A stretch of 64,000 nt of DNA from contig NW_017802824.1 in assembly GCF_001625305.1 (NCBI RefSeq), positions 3,568,475 to 3,632,474 on the forward strand. Direction: 5' to 3'. Both the position numbers and the translations under genes were made by a program. The notes under the pieces are model-generated. The model was not told the DNA's origin. It did no database searches and was given only the letters and a program-made list of their open reading frames with translations. The DNA comes from Branchiostoma belcheri. Its lineage: Eukaryota; Chordata; Leptocardii; Amphioxiformes; Branchiostomatidae. Below are positions 33,907-46,500 of this stretch, piece by piece (the stretch's first letter is position 1; each line of letters starts with the position of its first letter).

Positions 33907-34437
33907 AAGACCCCGTTACACATGGCGGAATATGACCTCCTGAATACTAGCCAAACTGCTCACAATGTGGTTAGGGGTAGGTCGGGAGCACGGTCGGCTG
34001 GTGTTCCGCCAAACGTGTAAAACATTTGAATGTGGACGAGGAGCTTCGCAAATCTAGGCTGGTGGTCGGCCTGTGTTCTGGAGGAGGCCGGGGCATAGTT
34101 GGCAGTCAAAATTAGCTGAAATTCGATTCGTTTCGTATAGAAAGGAAGTCGTGGCCTAAATCCAGTCAGACTGCTCCCGAAATTGATTCTACTCTCCAAG
34201 AAGAGGTTTAGGGTTTGGCTTATTTTTGGCGTGTTTTTAGGCTTTCTTATCAGGATTTCTTTTAATTTTTTGCACTGGAATATTTTTTTCACCCTAAAAG
34301 CTAGCTTCATAGGTTGAAGTAAGAAAGATTCCAGTGCAAAAAAAAACTGATAAAAAGCCTTAAAAACACGCCAAAAATACTTGAACCAAAACCTCTGCTT
34401 GAAGAGTAGGAAGATTCTGAATGTGTGACAGGGGTTC
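33907..34437. mobile_element. MITE with internal hairpin at the IgSF-A 3' end
   Basis: The ends AGACCCCGTTACACAT and ATGTGTGACAGGGGTTCT are imperfect inverted repeats of the GTCACACAT family. Inside, 34195-34400 is a large inverted repeat (AGAGGTTTAGGGTTTGG.. against ..CCAAAACCTCTG). The right end lies 26 bp past the IgSF-A stop. Confidence 0.75.
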
Positions 34438-34463
34438 TATAGTGCAGCTGCCCAGACGCGGAC

Positions 34464-34595
34464 CTACAGACTCTCCGCCTGTATCTCATTCAGTACGTTC
34501 TCTGCCTCGTGGTGGTTCTGTGGACCTCTGCCGCCCCGTCTCTTCCACATCTTCTGCCGCGACTTGGGAGGAGGCATCGGTGGGTCTACTTGTAC
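34464..34595 (-). CDS. IgSF-A terminal exon
   Basis: 132 nt encoding VQVDPPMPPPKSRQKMWKRR, GGRGPQNHHE and AENVLNEIQAESL, then TAG at 34466-34464. The end AESL (IgSF-B: ADSV) has an acidic residue at -2 and a hydrophobic last residue, as in class III PDZ ligands. Confidence 0.92.
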   Translation of the reverse strand, partial: VQVDPPMPPPKSRQKMWKRRGGRGPQNHHEAENVLNEIQAESL

Positions 34596-37500
34596 CTGGA
34601 GAACAGCAAAGCACATCATCTCGATGAAGGTTAGACATTCAGGTAATAAACAATATTCGAAGACAATTCAAAATCTACTAAAAAAAAGACCCCTTTCCAG
34701 TAGTTACACCGGTGCAAAGCCTAACCGAAAAGAGTGCTTGCTTTGACGTGAAGTAATGAGTTCAAAACCCGGCCGAATCATACCATACTGATTTCTCTGC
34801 TTGGCACTTAGCATCTATGAGAAAGAGTATGGGAAGGTCAAACACACAACGCTATCAGTATACTAGCCCTCTGCTGTAGAGCCGGGTTCCACAACTGTGC
34901 GGCCCAAGGGCAACAGAAAGGGAGATGGGCACTCCCCCTATGCTCGGCAAGAAGTAGGAACGGGACCTAGCTTCTTCTTTACATGTAGTAAATTGTTTCC
35001 GGTCGACGTTTCCTACAGCGTCATTTTAAAAATGAGCTGACGGAACCAGTGAACATATACAGCGCGTGTATAAAAGGAACTGGAAAACCGTGCAACTTGG
35101 AATGAAAGTGAATAATTTCCTGACAACGCTTAACAGTGAATTAAGATGGCTCAGTGCTATGCCTGACACGGAAAAAACGGCACGTGTCAGCTTGGTAAGA
35201 TGCCAGCTTTTTGTTAGGCCATAGCTTCTGGCGTTTAAATTACCTACAGCCGTAGGTCACCGAAATACGTTTCCGAGACTATTTTTAGACAGCAACATGT
35301 TGAAGGGTAAGTCAGACCAAACTGTACTCACTGTGACTGCGTCCTCCCCCTGGCCCTCCTCCAGAATACTCTCCGGTGAGATGATGTCCTGTCCGTCCGG
35401 CCGCTGCCGTTCTAATGACGAGTAGGACGGCAGTGCAGCTGGGTGGGCCAGACCTGCAAGAATAAAGATGTATCAGTGTACCCTTGGTGCACCAGATTGT
35501 TTCCAGGGCCTACAGTAGGCTACACAGGACAGTTCATCAGATCAACTTGACCCTGTGGCTTACTACTCTGGGCCGCGTGTATGGGTCTGGCATCCGCTCA
35601 GGTTCACATGCATGTATAGTCTCAATGATAGTTTTATTTCCTCAACATCATGTCCGTAATTACTATACGACTAGACTGTGAAGATGTAAAAGTGATAGTT
35701 TAGTGTCATTTTGGCCAGGCTTACACGTCCTTTAGATTGTGACAAGGTATTAATGCAGTTCCGACCAAGATCGTTAGTCGGTCTATTTTACAGTAGCATG
35801 TGGTTGAAGAATCGTAGGAGAAATGCATATGCAGCCTTGCAGCAATTTAGTTACAAGGCTTTAAAGCATTTAAGCGGCTACAAACTGTACTTCTATAGCG
35901 GACCAACACCTCTGGTATGTTATCTGTCGACATCTTTTTGGCTATTTTTACTCTTTCAGCCTCTTCTGAAGCCTAAAAGACACGTATGCTCCGTAGCAGG
36001 CTTATAGAACTGGGGGTTTGGTGGTCGTTGGCTGTTTTCTGATCAGCCAAGTTCTATCAGGCCGGCTATGTTGTCTATCATCATCATTGGCCTCCCTCCG
36101 TCTGGGCAGACGATGGCACGCGCCTCCTTGAACAGGTTCTCCTGTGGCTGTATAGACCGATCCTTGAGTGGCAGTCTCTGTTGTAGCTCACACAGATAAA
36201 CGTTGAAGTATGCTGAGCTGATGTTGTCTATATGCAATCAGAAAATAGCACATTTGTAGCAAAGACCCTGAAGACCCCAAAACCCCCAGTTTTTGGCATG
36301 CTATGGAGGATAATACATGTATGTACGTAGCTTCGTTTCACTTAGACAGAAGAAGCCTACCGGTGTAGGATAAGCCCACTGCCGTCCACTCCTTGTCTGT
36401 GCGGGGAGGGGGGCGTGGCTTCAGGGTCCCGTCCAGTTCCTGCAGCTCCAACAGGTCCTCCACACCGGAGTCGTTGGTGCCGTGACCGGGCTTACGGGCG
36501 TACTTAGGCAGCGGGGGGACCGGCTTCGTGTGGGGGACTGCCACGGCTGGAAAGCGGTAAGGAACAGGTTTGTTTATTTGTTTGCTTGTTTAGGATGTCC
36601 ATTAGTGTACTAAATCACACACTATATTCTTCCTTGAGTTCTGCTGACGATTTTAATCACCATGTGGCTAATGCGAGATGGGGATTTGCCAGGCCTCAAT
36701 CTGGGCGACTTGTAGCGAATCACCAACTTCCAGATAGTAGATATGTAGTAAATAGTGAATAGTAGTAAATATTGAAATTTTCTACGTTGATGAAAGTTAG
36801 ACATTTAAGTAAGCAATAAGCAATTCGAACCCTACGATTGGATAAATCATGCGGATTTCTTCCTGACATTTCAAGTGATATCCATCACTTCGTCAATCTG
36901 TTTTGTTATGTTTACCAAAGGAAAAAATTGTTTTTGCTCTGTTTCTTCCGCTCTTCTTCTTCTTCTTCTCCGAGCAGTGACCTATGACCTGACCAATGAC
37001 ATGATTTGCTGACGTCTGCCACCATGGCGACTGGTGTTGGGTTACATAATGTTGCAATTTCACTGTCCATGTCCGAAGGTAAACACTATGCAAAGCAAAT
37101 GTTACTTCTCTAGTTTGATATATCTCAGCATAACGTTATCGCTCAGAGGTTAAAATTGAGTATTTTTTCCTTGTTTGCGTACCTGTTTCCTCACCAATGC
37201 AGATCCATCCTCGGGCCCGGGCCACGCAGACGAAAATCACCATCACGGTCACTACGGCAAGGATCACTACGGATATGGAAATGACGACAGCCATCGAGCT
37301 CCCTAAGAAAAAACATTTTTTATTTTTATTTCAATTAGCATTACACAAAGGACATAGACAATGTGACGTACACTTAAGCTACAACTTATATTGTTATGCC
37401 ACATCATCGTACACAAAAAAAACAGTGCGGCCACCTCCCATATAACTAAGTACCATATATATTCATCGCGAGAAAGAAAATTCAATGTTTGCCTTCTTTA

Positions 37501-40500
37501 TCTATTTGACGGATATGTACATCAGTCAAACAGAGCTAGAAGTACTTAGTGACTTCATATATTTGCCTTTATATTCTTGTGTTAAAATTGTAACATATGG
37601 TATAAGACATAACATTGCCAGCATAATAATGATTTTGAAACATTCAGCTAGCGCAGCCGAACATTAGCTGACCTGGCCGACCATTAGCCGACCTTTCCGC
37701 CGACCTCCTCCTAACTATGGCTGAGGAGAGTTCGCGGCAGTGTTCGGGAGACCATATTCGGCTATGTGTGACAGAGGCTTGAGCAAGCCAAAGGATAGAA
37801 GAGGCCTTCTATCATGGTGTTTAAGGGCTTGACTCCAGTTTCAGTTTTATTGAGAGTTTCGACCTTTTGAGTGAGTGACTCATCGAGGGTTATTTCAATT
37901 CCACACTATCAATCACATGGAGTAACATGCCTGGTCGATGGAAACTTTATAGTCCTAAAGAAAATCATATCTAATATAATCACATATGACTAGGTCAGCA
38001 TGAGATTTTGGGTCCATTTTATGATCAGCCAGACTGTTACAGACAGAATTATAATTACAAATGGCATTCTTCCATGTAGGGATATTAATAAAAGCTTGGT
38101 GTCTGGTCAATGAAAGGCATTTCATTTGTGCGCTTGTAATATGATCAAGGTCCCAAGACCTCCAATCTTAATTTCATCACCAGCGCCAGAATTACATTGG
38201 ACTTTGTCCAAGAGGCACTGGCACTCCTTTGTCCTTTGTTAACGAACACAGCCTAGACTAGAAATGCCGTACCATCCTCTTGGGTAATCTTGGGCTCAAC
38301 ATGCCAAATGTCGTTTGGCATATCTTTATGCAAGCCTTGTCCCTTATGGATATAGTATATTGTATGGGATGGCTCCACATCTTATGCATGGCATTTGAAA
38401 GATATTTCTATGCAGACACAACTGCATGTGTCGTGCGAAGTGCATGCATTGTCAGCTTTTTTTCTCCAGCTGTCCACTGGGCAATGTAAGCCAAAAGGCA
38501 GGTTGCCCATTAGTATTTAAAGTTGCCGTCAGCACCGTCAGTTTAGTTTAGAAGGCAAGCCAAACGCATGGCTACCTGTAAAGTTATCGCTCACATGCAG
38601 GCTGCATACAGTTTATTTCAGAAGCTAGCAGTAAACCAGACCGCTGTAAACTTTAAAAGGTCGTTTTGGATGTAAAAAGAATATAACTTAGGCGCCGGGC
38701 AACCACCAATCTCCAAAAAGTCTAGCAAAGAAAAATGGCTGTGTTTGAGAATGGGAATCTTTTTTGAACCACGATTGATTTTTTTTTTGTACTTAACAGG
38801 CCGAATAAAGAGACTCATTATACACAACTAAGTTGAACCAACTTTTTTCAGCCGACGTTTCGGTGACCGTCTGTCACATACAGTTTCCTGCAACCGTGTA
38901 GATATGTAAATATTTTAGGTTTGGGAATGCATCTATAGCACCGACACCAGTGCTGTGCAAAGTGAACCAGTCAGAATTGCAATGAGGAAGATGACAGACG
39001 GTCACCGAAACGTCTGCTGAATAAAACACTTAATTGACAATGTGTAAAAAATAGTCTCTTTTAAAAACCTGATGAAACTATTTACGGGTTTTTATCTAAC
39101 AAACCTTTTACGACTGCCAGCCGTATCTCCTTGTGATGGGAGCCGAACATGTTGGAAGCCTTGCAGATGTAGGTTCCCTCATCGTCCTCCCGAACGTCTG
39201 TCAGGGACAGCACGCTCGACCTCAACGAATAAGAAAAAAAATGCTTTTGATACAGAGGCATTTCCAAATGTAACAACCTACCGCAGATCTACAGTAATAA
39301 ACATCTAAGATCAAAGGACAGTCCTAAATCAGGACTTATTCAGTATTCCCGTGCAAAAACTGCGTAGACGAAATCATGTGTATCTCAAGTAAGAGCAAAT
39401 TGATGTATTCCAAGAAGTCATTATTTTATTCATGTTGTATAGTAGTGTAATGTTGTCGTTTTTATTTGATTGTGTAGTATGTATTTTGTAGTATGTATGT
39501 AAATTGACCTGTCCTTGTTCCGTAGATAAGGGGATTACTTTTATGCCTTTTTATCGTGGCGACATCTCACAGACTTCTTCCGAATTCCAGGCCAATTTGA
39601 TCGTCGATGGCCGGCTACCTTCTCTCGCCAATTAATACCCTTTTAGGCCGATTTCTACGATTTATTCAGCCTGCAAAAGAAGTCTGGTGGAGACTATAGT
39701 ATGTGTAAAGTTATGTGTTTTGGACTACAGGAAGACTAGTTGCTTTTGCAACAAATGGATATCCTAATAAAGTATCGAGTATCAATTACCTTCCGTCCGG
39801 CGAGGGTCTCTCGTCGATGGAGATGCCGTTATTGGTTGTTACCAGGTTGATCTCCTGTCCCAGTTTGTTACTCATGGACCAGGTGATGCGGTCGGGAAGA
39901 GGGTCGGCCGTTACGTCACAGTGGAAGCGAGCAGAGCCCCCGACCCGGGTGGAGACGAAAGACGACCCACTCTGGATCTGAGGCTGACCTTTTGAGGAAT
40001 GAAAAACCCACAGGGCTAAGTACAGAATTGTATATGCATGTATACAATAGAGCTGTTAGTTATGTTTATCGAATAAAACATATTTTGATCAGTTTTTTTC
40101 ATCCTCTCCAAAAATAAGGTCAATGACCGAAACCAGACGTCTGTCACCATGGTAACATCATGTTGCAATTTTATAACAAGAGAGATTTAGACTTCTGTCT
40201 GACCATATACATGTATATGAATGTATTTGGGTGAGAATTAACAGAACATACCATATGCGAAGGTAAACATTATGCATTTGCTTTGCAAATGTCACCATTC
40301 TAGTACTAGCATTATGTTCAATAGAAATGTAAATTTGTCTGTATTTCTTAGTAATATAAAGATGGAGAACTATCGATGAAATATAGAGAAATATCGATGT
40401 TTTCTCTCATTGTTGTACAGACTTTATTCTACCACAAAATGGCGTTCAAATGGTGCAAAATGCATTGCTGTCATTTGAAACTGTGCATTCGATGTGACGA

Positions 40501-43500
40501 AAAATGTCACCTTACCAACTACGTCGATACGGACATCTCTCTTGGCAGCAGGGAATCCGTCACTTGTTGCCACGCATTGATACGTCCCCTCCACGTCGTA
40601 ACGCACCCGGTGGAAGCGAAGTGGGTTTTCCCAATACAAACTTGTATCCTTCCGCCGCCAGCGGGTGTGAGGTTTGGGGTTTCCCTCCGCTTGGCAGTTT
40701 AAACTGAAGTCCTCCCGGTGTAACATAACCGTTACTTTGGCGTCCATGGTTGTTTCTATAACTGGGGGATCTGCATTTTGAACAGAATTTATCTTTTCCA
40801 CGCTCAGACAGCAGGAATCCACAAAGCACTATTTCCCAAGCAACAGAGGAATCGGAGTTTGCAAACATGCCGTGGCTTTACTTGAATTTGTGAATTGAAT
40901 CTAGTTTAATTTCCCCAACTGGAAGGCTATAACAGGACCCTAGCATCTACCAGGCTTCAGAAGCGGCTGGAAACAGTAGATAGACCGATAACATGTCAGG
41001 GAATGTGGCCCGATCCCTAAGTTCTCTGAAGGGGTAAACCGTACTCCTTTAGCACATTAACTCACCTGTCATATTATCTACTTCATAATGTTTAATTTCT
41101 ATTCTTTCCAGCAACTTCTGAAGGCTGATAGCAGCTATGACCTAGTATGTTTTACGAAAATCCATAGTTTATCTAATGTGTAAAAACCACCATTTCAGCA
41201 TGCACTTCTTTTACATTATGCAACGTGCACTCACAGAAGACTTGCAGACTGACGGACCCCACGCCTGTCGGTTCTACTCCGTTATCAGCCGTGCACTGGT
41301 ACACACCGCTGTCTCTCCGGGACGTCTTCGGGATGTGCAGGGTACTGCCCCTAATGCGGAGAAACAGCACGACTTTTGGAATAAATTTGGTACGATAGCT
41401 ACATTAGTTTCTGTTTTGGTAACGTTGCGCACTCTAGAGGACGCCCCGTCCAAGTGTAGACAAGTAAATTAAGGCACGGTACTATCCCTGATGTGGAGAA
41501 ATAGCACGATTCGGAATATCTTCTTGAAAAGCAAATTGATACGATAGCCATATCAGTTTTTGTCGTAAAGCTTTAGCAAAGATTTGGTAACGTGATATAC
41601 TCTAGATAGCACCCTGTCCAAGTGCAGACAATTAAGTAAATTAAAGTATTCCGGTATTCCTTCCTACTGTGCATGGTACTACCACTAATACAAAGAAACA
41701 GTACGATTCTTCTTGGGAGGGAATCTGATACGTTATCAACATAAATTTCTGTCGTAAAAAGTTTAACTTAGTAAAGTTTTGGTAACGCGGTACACTCTAG
41801 AGGATGCCCCCGTCCAAGTGCAGACAACTAAATGAACGGATTACTTTGGTACTGCACAGATGCAAAGAAACATGACGATTCGGAGCGTCTTCTTGGGAAG
41901 AAAAACTGATACGATACCTACATCAGTTTCTGTCATGAAACGTTAACAAAGTTTCGGTAACACTATATACCCCAGAGGATCCTCCGTCCAAGTGCAGACA
42001 AGTAAATTAATGGCGGCTGGACGCAACCCTTTGTTTCTGTCACCAACGTTAGTATTCAATGTCAAGGAACTGTTGCCATTGATTATTTGATTGATTTGTA
42101 TCCATGATACCATTCATTGTTAATGACTTCGTACCTACATTCAGTCCGACGACATCATTCATATCAGGGAGATTGTCAAAACCTATTGAATTTACACAAA
42201 CCTTGTTCGAACCAGATTCTTCTGATGCTATCAAAATGCAAAAACCGATTGGAAGACATGATTTCCCCCCGACTATACTGCAAAATCTTGCTTTGGATAG
42301 TTTTTCCTACCATAACCTAACGTAGGAGGTTATGCATCTTATCTGTATTGGTTTTGGCTTCTTTCTATCAAGATTGGTCTAAGTCGGTAAGCCAAATTTG
42401 TATTGATTAACCAATGGCAATGCCTTGGGATCATCTCCTACGGCGTAGGTTATCTGCAATCTGGCTTGGTCCGTTCCTGATGAGATTATAGAACTTTTCC
42501 TCCATATCAGGTCTTTAATCAGCGACCATCAATGGTGATTTATAGAGCTTTCCAAAACGCACCAAAGATCAATGGAAACCCAGTAAGGGGATTGTAAAAG
42601 TAGCTCATGACAAAGCCTGTTACAGAAACGCTTGCCTTTCCGCATCTACGTTATTAGAATTTTGAACTATGTTTGCATTCTATTCAAGGAATGAATTCAA
42701 TTATCTTGTATCTCTGCAATGCATATAGAAGAATGATATTTTCAAATTTCCCAGCCAAATTATAGGAAGATCAGTGTAATTTAATAATGTGATCATTGCT
42801 TGACTACTTCGGTCATTACCCAAGCATTTGCGCATAATGAGTTTTGCAGTAATCTCCCAATATTGCTGCATTATGGTCAATACATAACCTGGATAACACA
42901 ATAGATGTAGAGAGCTCGGTTGATATTCTATCGTAGGCAATTTTTGTTAAAGTTTTGTTGAATGACTTTACGAGAAAAAACTATTTTAACGATTTTAGGC
43001 CCAAACTCACATAATTGACGTCATAATGATGTCATATTTCACCATAATAACAAAAATAGGCTCTTATGGCTTAATTCCACTACTATATTACCCTCTGAAA
43101 ATTTGGTGGTCATACAACAAGTAGTTTTTTAGAGTTACGGGGGGCGGGCTTCGACCCTCCTTACAAGCTTAAGATGGCCAAAAAGCCCTGTCTGAATAGG
43201 ATTAATTGCATTAGTACACTTATACCTTTGTACACTTTCCAGTGGCAGCACGTCTCCTAGTTTCTTCCAGCTAATGATTGCCCTGGGGTTGGCGTCCACG
43301 TAACAGGTCAGGTTAGTGGGTCTCCCCTCCAACACGTGCACGGAATGGGACGGGACGATCACTATTGGTGGGTCTGAGGGGATGCAGTTTACGTGGTTAG
43401 GATGAAACAAAAAACACATATAACTAGAAAGGTAACATTTACAAAGCAATTGCATAATGTTTACCTTCGCATATGGTCTGCTCTATTAATTCTTACTCAT

Positions 43501-46500
43501 TGACAAACACATTCGTATATATGGTGACAGGAGTCTAAATCCCTCCTACTATAAAATGATGATGTAACCGAACACCAGTTACCATGGTGAGAGACAGTCT
43601 GGTTAACCAGGTCAGAGGTCAGTATTTGAAACGGAAGAAGAAGAGGAAACTGAGCAAAGACAAGCATGTTTTCCTTCGGTAAACATAATAAATCGCATTG
43701 ATCTACTCAAACTCTAGAAACAATGTAACGATTGTCTTTGGTCTAACCAATAAAGCCCCTGTCACACATTCAACAAAATTACCATTAACCAACCAAGCTT
43801 AACGTTGGCTGAAGTTCGGGAGCAGTATGGCCAGATTTAGGATACGGGTACTTTTCTTTACGAATCTAATGGAATTTGATTTAAATTTAAGGAAAATTTG
43901 AACCCCCCCCCCGCCCCCCGAACACGCTCAGAACACTGCCGACCTACTCTCAACCAACAGCCAACCACCTGCCAACCAAAGCCAATCTTGTCCCGACCTA
44001 ATCTTAGCCGCACGGCTGCGCTCTTGGGAGGCCATATTTGGGGCTTAACCCTGTGTGACAGGGGCTTGACCCTAAAACTTCAAGTGTATGCCGTGAGAAT
44101 ATAGGAATGAATGTTTGAATGCATTTCATGGAAGTTTTAGAATAAAGCAAAAACTTACAATGCACACGGAGTATACGGGAGGCCGATTTGGTCTTCACCA
44201 GGTTTTGGAATCCCTGGTCTGCTACACAGGTGAAGTTTGCTCCGTTGTCCCAGCGCGTCACGTCAGGTGTGAAGAGTTCTATATCCGTCCCGCCGGTGTC
44301 CTGTGGTTGGGCCGGGCGGGTGGATCGGTAGGGCTGTGAGCCGTTATACCAGGTCAGCTGTGGCGGGGGGTAACCACCCCGGGAACGACATGTCAGCAGG
44401 AGCTCGTCCCCAGCCGTCAGAGGAAGTTCTGCTCCAGTGATGTCAGGAGCGCCGTCCATCGGAGCTAGGAAAGGCGATTTGCTTTATTACTAGGCTGAAT
44501 AAACTATTTACATATAGTAGGATTTTGGTCAGTACGTATACGTTCAACACATATTTACGCACAAGAGCGTGAGGATACTGTATCATATTTTGTTTGCCAG
44601 AAACATATCCATTGGAGCTACCTTTGCAGGTTACACAGCACCGTATTTAATACTCGTTGACATTTTATTACATCGTTTCTAAAAAGAAAGGCGCCCCACC
44701 ATTCATTGAATGCACGTATAATAAATCTTACCAACGACAGTAAGTGTAGCATCCCCTGCCTTTTCTACCGACGTTGTGAAACATCTGTAGTCCCCTGTGT
44801 CACTTATGGTCGTGTCGCGAATCTCCAGGTTATACTCTCCTGTCTTAGTGTCTCCTACAATTCTATGTCGATTGAAAGGTTTGAAAACTGCTGTTCCCGA
44901 AGATACCACAGTAAAGTCAGGTGGTCCTTCCCATATGACCGGGTCATTGCTGCTCAATCCGTTGAATGAACAACCCAAAGTGACAACTCTGCCCGTTAGA
45001 ACCGCCACAGATTTTGGTGTTGTCCGGTAGGAGGCTCCTTTAGCTGTCGACAAAAAAACATTGACTATGATGATTAATTTCCAAAAATAAATCTTCCTTT
45101 GAAAAGAGATCCTACGAATACCATAAATCATCATAGCACCATGCAGGTGTGTTGTCTTACAAGTCTATCAAAACATCATCTTCACACTTAACATCACTGT
45201 TTCGAATCAATCAAACATTGATTCGGAACATACATCAACGAATACCATAAGTCACCAGTGCAGGTGCGTTGTCTATCAAAACATCATCCTGCCACTAGCA
45301 CAATGTTCCTTCTAACATATTTTCTTCATCATCGGGGATTTCTGGTTGGATAGTGTGTTCTAAATCAATTAAATATTGACATTTCACCCAATTTGACAGT
45401 CTCCATTGGCATCAAGTTGGCATCCTCATTGGGCATTTACCTACAGCATAGTGTTATAGCTTACAAACGCAGCAGACGCTTTCATTACATTCCACCTGAG
45501 ACTGGTTACCCCAAGCCCACTCCAGACGTTCAATGACACCCAAGCTCTCAAATCAAATCGATAGGCACGCTTTACAAATCACAACGCCATTATCACAACA
45601 GCTGCTCCTTCACTGAAGCACACTTAGTGACATGATAGGCATTAACGCCATTAATCACCACCCCCGTGGGACAATCATTGCCTCATTAATTACATTAATG
45701 GCCTGTCTCTTCTTTATTAGTGTGTGTCTTCCCTCTATCAATCACATCTGAGTTAACGCTTCATCGTTGTACATTGCGATACTGTATCCATATAGTGGCG
45801 GCAGTTAAAAGAGGTTGGATCTGGTAAAGATGCATATAGAACGATAGAAGAAGTCAATCTTCTGGTCATGTCTTTACAAAATAAGTTGAATTAGCCCTGC
45901 TCCTTTGCAAATAAGTGCCATTTAGGAAGTGGAGGTGCTGAAATATTACGCACACGAGTGTGTTTAAACCACAGCTTTTAGCCATGTTTGTTTACATTGT
46001 GGTAGTTTGTTGTGTTCCCTCAAACTGGGCACACTTCGCATGGGCCGTTTTAGCATCAACCATAAATGTCAGAGATACGAGATAGTTGCACAGCTATGTT
46101 GAAAATTGGAAGTGAATTACAGTCACTAAAAGATAATTGAAATATTTCAACTCTTAGTTAAAAAAATGCTTAACTTTTAAAATGCTTGCTGCAACGCTGC
46201 GATAAAGGAAAGGGATTTGACTGAACTTTGCTCAAATGATTGGCGGCTCTCTACTGATGCATTGACAAGATTGGTCGAAACGTTTCTTAGATTCTGCGAG
46301 CGCCGCGGGAATCATGAAGTAGATGATCATGATCAGCAACAACGTAACGATCTCCGTTAACGGCATTATTCATAAGAATTTATTGTTCCTTGCAAGACGA
46401 CCTCTTCTTGGATCCTCTTAATCACTCGGCTCCACGGTGAACCTTGACTAGGTGGATTCCCCATGATACCGTAATGTATGATAGCAACATGTCTTTCTTG

